Source of the DNA: an uncultured Clostridia bacterium | GTDB lineage: Bacteria > Bacillota > Clostridia > Monoglobales > Monoglobaceae | Direction: 5' to 3' | Assembly (NCBI GenBank): GCA_947625905.1 | Contig: CANQQJ010000005.1 | Coordinates: 1 to 64,000, forward strand | Length of the DNA: 64,000 bases | Shown here: piece after piece, positions 61,173 to 64,000 of the stretch | Numbering within the stretch: position 1 is the stretch's first letter | How the letters are laid out: each line of letters opens with the position of its first letter | Translations under genes and position numbers: made by a program | Notes under the pieces: generated by a model | What the model was told of the DNA's origin: nothing | The model's input: only the letters and a program-made list of their open reading frames with translations | Databases searched by the model: none

Positions 61173-63485
61173 TTATTTCCGCAGCGCGGATACTCTTGCC
61201 ATTATCGCCGCGGCCTCCGCGCGCGTAGCGGGTGACTTGGGCATGAAGTATCCGTTGTCTCCCGTCAATATTCCTGCCTGCGTCAGCGCTGAAACAAAGG
61301 GCAGTGCGTACGGCTCGATATCTGCCGCGTCCGCGTAATTCAGCGGAGTTTCCGAACTCATATTGTAATATCTTCCGACAATCGCGGCAATCTGCTCGCG
61401 CGTGATGTACTCATCCGGACCGAACGTCGTCTCGCTCGTTCCGTTGATAATTCCGGCGCTTTGAGCCGCCGCTATGTACGGCGCCGACCAGTCGTCAGAC
61501 GCTACATCGGCAAACGACGATGCGCCCTCGGGTGTGAGCCCGAACAGCAGTACAGCTATCTTGGTGAACTCCGCCCTCGTTATGTTGTCATCGGGCACGA
61601 ACAGCGTCGGTGTCTCTCCGCTTATGATTCCCTCGTTATACAGTTCCATGATGTAGCCGTATGCCCAGTGATCAGTCGGAACGTCAACAAACACTTGTGT
61701 TTCTCCCGTATTCGGTTCATTCGGAATATTCGTTCCCGTCGTCGGCGTCTCGGCAGCATCCGGTGCGGCTGTGGCTCCCGGTTTTGATGTGCCCGCAGGG
61801 GTCGGCGTGGCGTTCGAATTGCCTGTACCGAAATTCGACGGCCTGCCGTAGCTTCCTCCGCCGAAAGTAGTCGGCGTCTTTGCGGGTGTGGGAACAGGCT
61901 CCGGCGACGGCGTCGCCTCAAATGTGTTGCTTACTTCGATCTTCACGGAATATGTGCTCTGTGTTCCGCCATCGGATGTTTCGATAACTATCTCATGATT
62001 ACCGTTCGGCAGTGATTCGAGGAATTCCGGCGTGAATGTGATAACTCCGTTTTCATCAACCGTGTAGCTGTCCTTCGGAACGGGACTGCCGTTAAGCGTA
62101 ACTCCCGTAACGGTGGTACTTGAGCTCATGTCCGGCAGCTCCACAACTACCTCGCCCGGCTTTTCTCCGTCAAACTTCTCGGGTTCCAGAGGCTTTGGCG
62201 TCGCTGTCGGGGCTGCTGTAGCGGTAGGCATGGCTGTGGCGGTCGCCGACGGCGTTGACGTAGGCTTAGTTGTCGGTGCTGCCGTAGGCGTGGGTGTTGA
62301 TGTCGGCTTAGCAGTCGCTGTTGCAGTAGGCGTAGGTGTTGATGTTGGCTTAGCAGTCGCTGTTGCTGTCGGTGTAGGTGTAGACGTTATTCCGGGCGTC
62401 TGCGTTGGCGTTGATATTCCCGGTGTCGGTGTAGGTATTAATGTCCCGGGTGTTTCTGTAGGCGTTCCCGGCGTCTGTGCGGGCGATGTTGTTCCGGGTG
62501 TCTCCTCGGGCGTTCCCGGTGTTTCGGAAGGCTGCGCCATAGGCGTTGACGTCACAACCGGCGCTGCTGTTGCCGTCTCGCCGGGTTCGGGGACCGTTGT
62601 CTCGATCGGAGGTGCCGCTGTCGCCGTCACGTCGGGCTCGGGCACACTTGTCTCGATCGGGGGCGCCGCTGTTGCTGTTTCGCCGGGCTCGGGAACTGTC
62701 GTCTCGATCGGAGGCGCTGCTGTCGCTGTCTCGCCGGGCTCGGGAACTGTCGTCTCGATCGGAGGCGCCGCTGTCGCTGTCTCGTCGGGTTCGGGTTCTG
62801 TTGTCTGGGTCGGCTCAGATGTCGCCGTTTCGACGGGCTCGGGTATTTCCGGAGTTACTGTCTCGGTCGGCGTAGGCGTCGGTTCGGATACCGCGGCAGA
62901 TTTCGCATCTGCTATTTTTTTGTCATAATCCAGCATATCCGTTTTCGCTCCGCCAACCTTTACTATCATTATCTTGTCTTTTTTATCCGAGGCGAGTTTG
63001 AAGCTGAATGCCGCGTTATCTTTATCATCCGGAGTTTTCATCTGATCAATATAGGATATAGTGCCCGGGGTTTTATATTCCCATGTAGTTTCTTGAGCTT
63101 TGTCGACCGTCTCATAATCCGATATGTCATATACGAACATCGTGATCTGGTCAGCCGCGGTTCCGTTTCCTGTTATCTTAAATGAAACCGTAATATCGTA
63201 ACCATCCGATACTTTCTTTACTTTGATATCGGTGATCTGAAAGTCCGCGCTCTCCTTATCAATTCCCGGATCTTCGTTTACGGCGGCCGCCTCGATCATC
63301 TCATCGACTATCTTCTCCGCCTCGCTCGGCACGGCTTCGCTGTTGTTTCCCACAACAAACGCGGCTGCTTCCCGCGCTGCACCGTCGGGCTCTTCCGCAT
63401 ACGCGATCCCCGCTCCGGCAGCCGTCGAGAAAAGCATCAGCACGGAAGTGATGACCGCACACAATTTAATAAATCTTATTTTCAT
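61173..63485 (-). CDS. SLH surface protein with long Thr/Pro/Glu linker
   Basis: The 770-aa protein has a signal peptide (about 1-30), a small Ig-like domain (about 60-195; VSDGYDITVSFKITGNGT, QITMFVYDIS), a very long low-complexity linker (198-435), an X2-like Ig module (about 437-520; VTGVTLNGSPVPKDSYTV), a second linker and three SLH repeats (598-770; HWAYGYIMELYNEGIISGET, YIAAAQSAGIINGTSETTFG, FVSALTQAGILTG). The X2-linker-SLH end is nearly identical to that of the protein at 1-3917. RBS AAGGAGG precedes the ATG. The gene is followed by the hairpin and the 28-base repeat. No catalytic or clear glycan-binding domain is seen; it may be a structural or spacer S-layer-associated protein. Confidence 0.88.
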   Translation of the reverse strand: MKIRFIKLCAVITSVLMLFSTAAGAGIAYAEEPDGAAREAAAFVVGNNSEAVPSEAEKIVDEMIEAAAVNEDPGIDKESADFQITDIKVKKVSDGYDITVSFKITGNGTAADQITMFVYDISDYETVDKAQETTWEYKTPGTISYIDQMKTPDDKDNAAFSFKLASDKKDKIMIVKVGGAKTDMLDYDKKIADAKSAAVSEPTPTPTETVTPEIPEPVETATSEPTQTTEPEPDETATAAPPIETTVPEPGETATAAPPIETTVPEPGETATAAPPIETSVPEPDVTATAAPPIETTVPEPGETATAAPVVTSTPMAQPSETPGTPEETPGTTSPAQTPGTPTETPGTLIPTPTPGISTPTQTPGITSTPTPTATATAKPTSTPTPTATATAKPTSTPTPTAAPTTKPTSTPSATATAMPTATAAPTATPKPLEPEKFDGEKPGEVVVELPDMSSSTTVTGVTLNGSPVPKDSYTVDENGVITFTPEFLESLPNGNHEIVIETSDGGTQSTYSVKIEVSNTFEATPSPEPVPTPAKTPTTFGGGSYGRPSNFGTGNSNATPTPAGTSKPGATAAPDAAETPTTGTNIPNEPNTGETQVFVDVPTDHWAYGYIMELYNEGIISGETPTLFVPDDNITRAEFTKIAVLLFGLTPEGASSFADVASDDWSAPYIAAAQSAGIINGTSETTFGPDEYITREQIAAIVGRYYNMSSETPLNYADAADIEPYALPFVSALTQAGILTGDNGYFMPKSPATRAEAAAIMARVSALRK
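62570..62830 (-). repeat. 51-base tandem repeats encoding 17-residue linker units
   Basis: Five near-identical 51-base units encode the 17-residue unit PIETTVPEPGETATAAP in the 770-aa SLH protein. Further degenerate T-P repeats occupy 62200-62540. The unit length is a multiple of three, so copy-number changes keep the frame. Confidence 0.8.
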
Positions 63486-63560
63486 TTATTTTCTCCTCCT
63501 TTTCTACCTACAATTCTCGTCCGCGTTCTCTGCTCGTTCGTTTATACATAAATTTTTATA

Positions 63561-64000
63561 TTAGTCTTTGTATTTAAAGATAAACATGGATTCCATATTA
63601 TCATAACGGTACTTTGCAAAAAACCGTGTGGCGGATTCTCCGACTGCTTTATAGGGCAATATATCCTGAACGGTTCCTACATATATCTCATCCAGTTCCT
63701 CGTCATAAATCATAATATTGCCTGCAATATTGGTGGAGTAAAGATTGCTGACGTCAGTAAAATCTATACTTTTAAGCGGCTCGCCTACCACCTTGGAAAC
63801 AATGGCAAAATTGCCGTCTATAGAATACACCACGCCGCTGAATCCCCAACCCACGGACGTATAGACTGAACCAAAGCCCGCGTTGACCGTGCGTTGAGTG
63901 TCGATGTTGACATCCACGGATATATTGCAGATCTCGTTTTTATCATTAAGTGCAAACCGAACAACATCACCGCGTTTTATGCTTCGCTTCGTCTCTCCCG
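63561..64000 (-). CDS. C-terminal part of a surface protein related to the 869-aa SLH protein (N-terminus beyond window)
   Basis: The frame is open from the right window edge to the stop at 63561, giving 146 visible residues; the Met at 63917 is internal. KRGDVVRFALNDKNEICNIS and ELDEIYVGTVQDILPYK align with KGDVIRLGTASDGTIQFYD and KEIYKGTVDQANTYMD in the last 135 residues of the protein at 33497-36106, so both share this terminal domain. The domain is beta-rich and of unknown function. The stop is 75 bases before the ATG of the 770-aa SLH gene, so the two are probably cotranscribed. Confidence 0.75.
   Translation of the reverse strand, partial: GETKRSIKRGDVVRFALNDKNEICNISVDVNIDTQRTVNAGFGSVYTSVGWGFSGVVYSIDGNFAIVSKVVGEPLKSIDFTDVSNLYSTNIAGNIMIYDEELDEIYVGTVQDILPYKAVGESATRFFAKYRYDNMESMFIFKYKD

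Noticed and set aside
62113-62928. Plus-strand VGVDVG-rich frame
   Set aside because: Antisense of the 51-base repeats in the 770-aa SLH protein.

Overview
The window looks like chromosome from an anaerobic, polysaccharide-degrading Gram-positive of the Clostridia (Bacillota). The signs are S-layer homology (SLH) domains on long Thr/Pro linkers, a lipoprotein-anchored sugar ABC transporter, strong AAAGGAG ribosome sites, TTGACA/TATAAT promoters, and no outer-membrane or SusCD-type genes. The many SLH-linked carbohydrate proteins recall gut pectin degraders such as Monoglobus, but this is a resemblance only. No rRNA, tRNA, CRISPR array, transposase or integrase was found.

Layout. (1) 1-11,460, minus strand: an operon with a glycerol-1-phosphate-dehydrogenase-like protein, a secreted-pathway style FAD oxidoreductase, a glycerophosphodiesterase, a large secreted GH39-like hydrolase and a giant SLH protein cut by the window start. 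(2) 11,700-17,300: a DeoR regulator, then an AT-richer insert with an orphan protein and a 1191-aa fusion of an sce7726-like nuclease domain to an SNF2-type helicase. (3) 17,348-20,033: a GH2 glycosidase divergent from an AraC regulator. (4) 20,167-28,738, minus strand: an eight-gene sugar/sugar-acid catabolic operon (isomerase, phosphotriesterase-like lactonase, FGGY kinase, epimerase-like DUF4432 protein, class II aldolase, HpcH aldolase, 2-hydroxyacid dehydrogenase, aldo/keto reductase), divergent from a PocR-AraC regulator followed by an MBL hydrolase and a GH28-like enzyme (28,883-32,050). (5) 32,077-33,342: a second glycerol-1-phosphate-dehydrogenase-like gene. (6) 33,497-55,495, minus strand: the solute-binding lipoprotein followed by seven large exported proteins, including two more GH39-like enzymes and four copies of an unrecognised module of about 480 residues; the two permeases are transcribed divergently (55,943-57,800). 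(7) 57,856-64,000: a sugar-phosphate-isomerase-like protein, an unrecognised 699-aa (alpha/alpha)-barrel-like protein, another SLH protein, and the C-terminus of a protein entering from the right edge.

How the parts fit (inference). Exported GH39-like enzymes and SLH-anchored binding proteins attack a glycan at the surface. The ABC transporter imports oligosaccharides, with its ATPase encoded elsewhere. Cytoplasmic GH2, GH28-like and the 699-aa protein cleave them, and the isomerase/kinase/aldolase operon metabolises the released sugar. Four of these transcription units share one promoter architecture (TTACWGTTTTT followed 13 bases later by CTATA), so they probably form one regulon. The GH28-like gene suggests a uronic-acid-containing substrate such as pectin, but the substrate is not proven. 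The nuclease-helicase fusion is the best candidate for an undescribed defence-like system.
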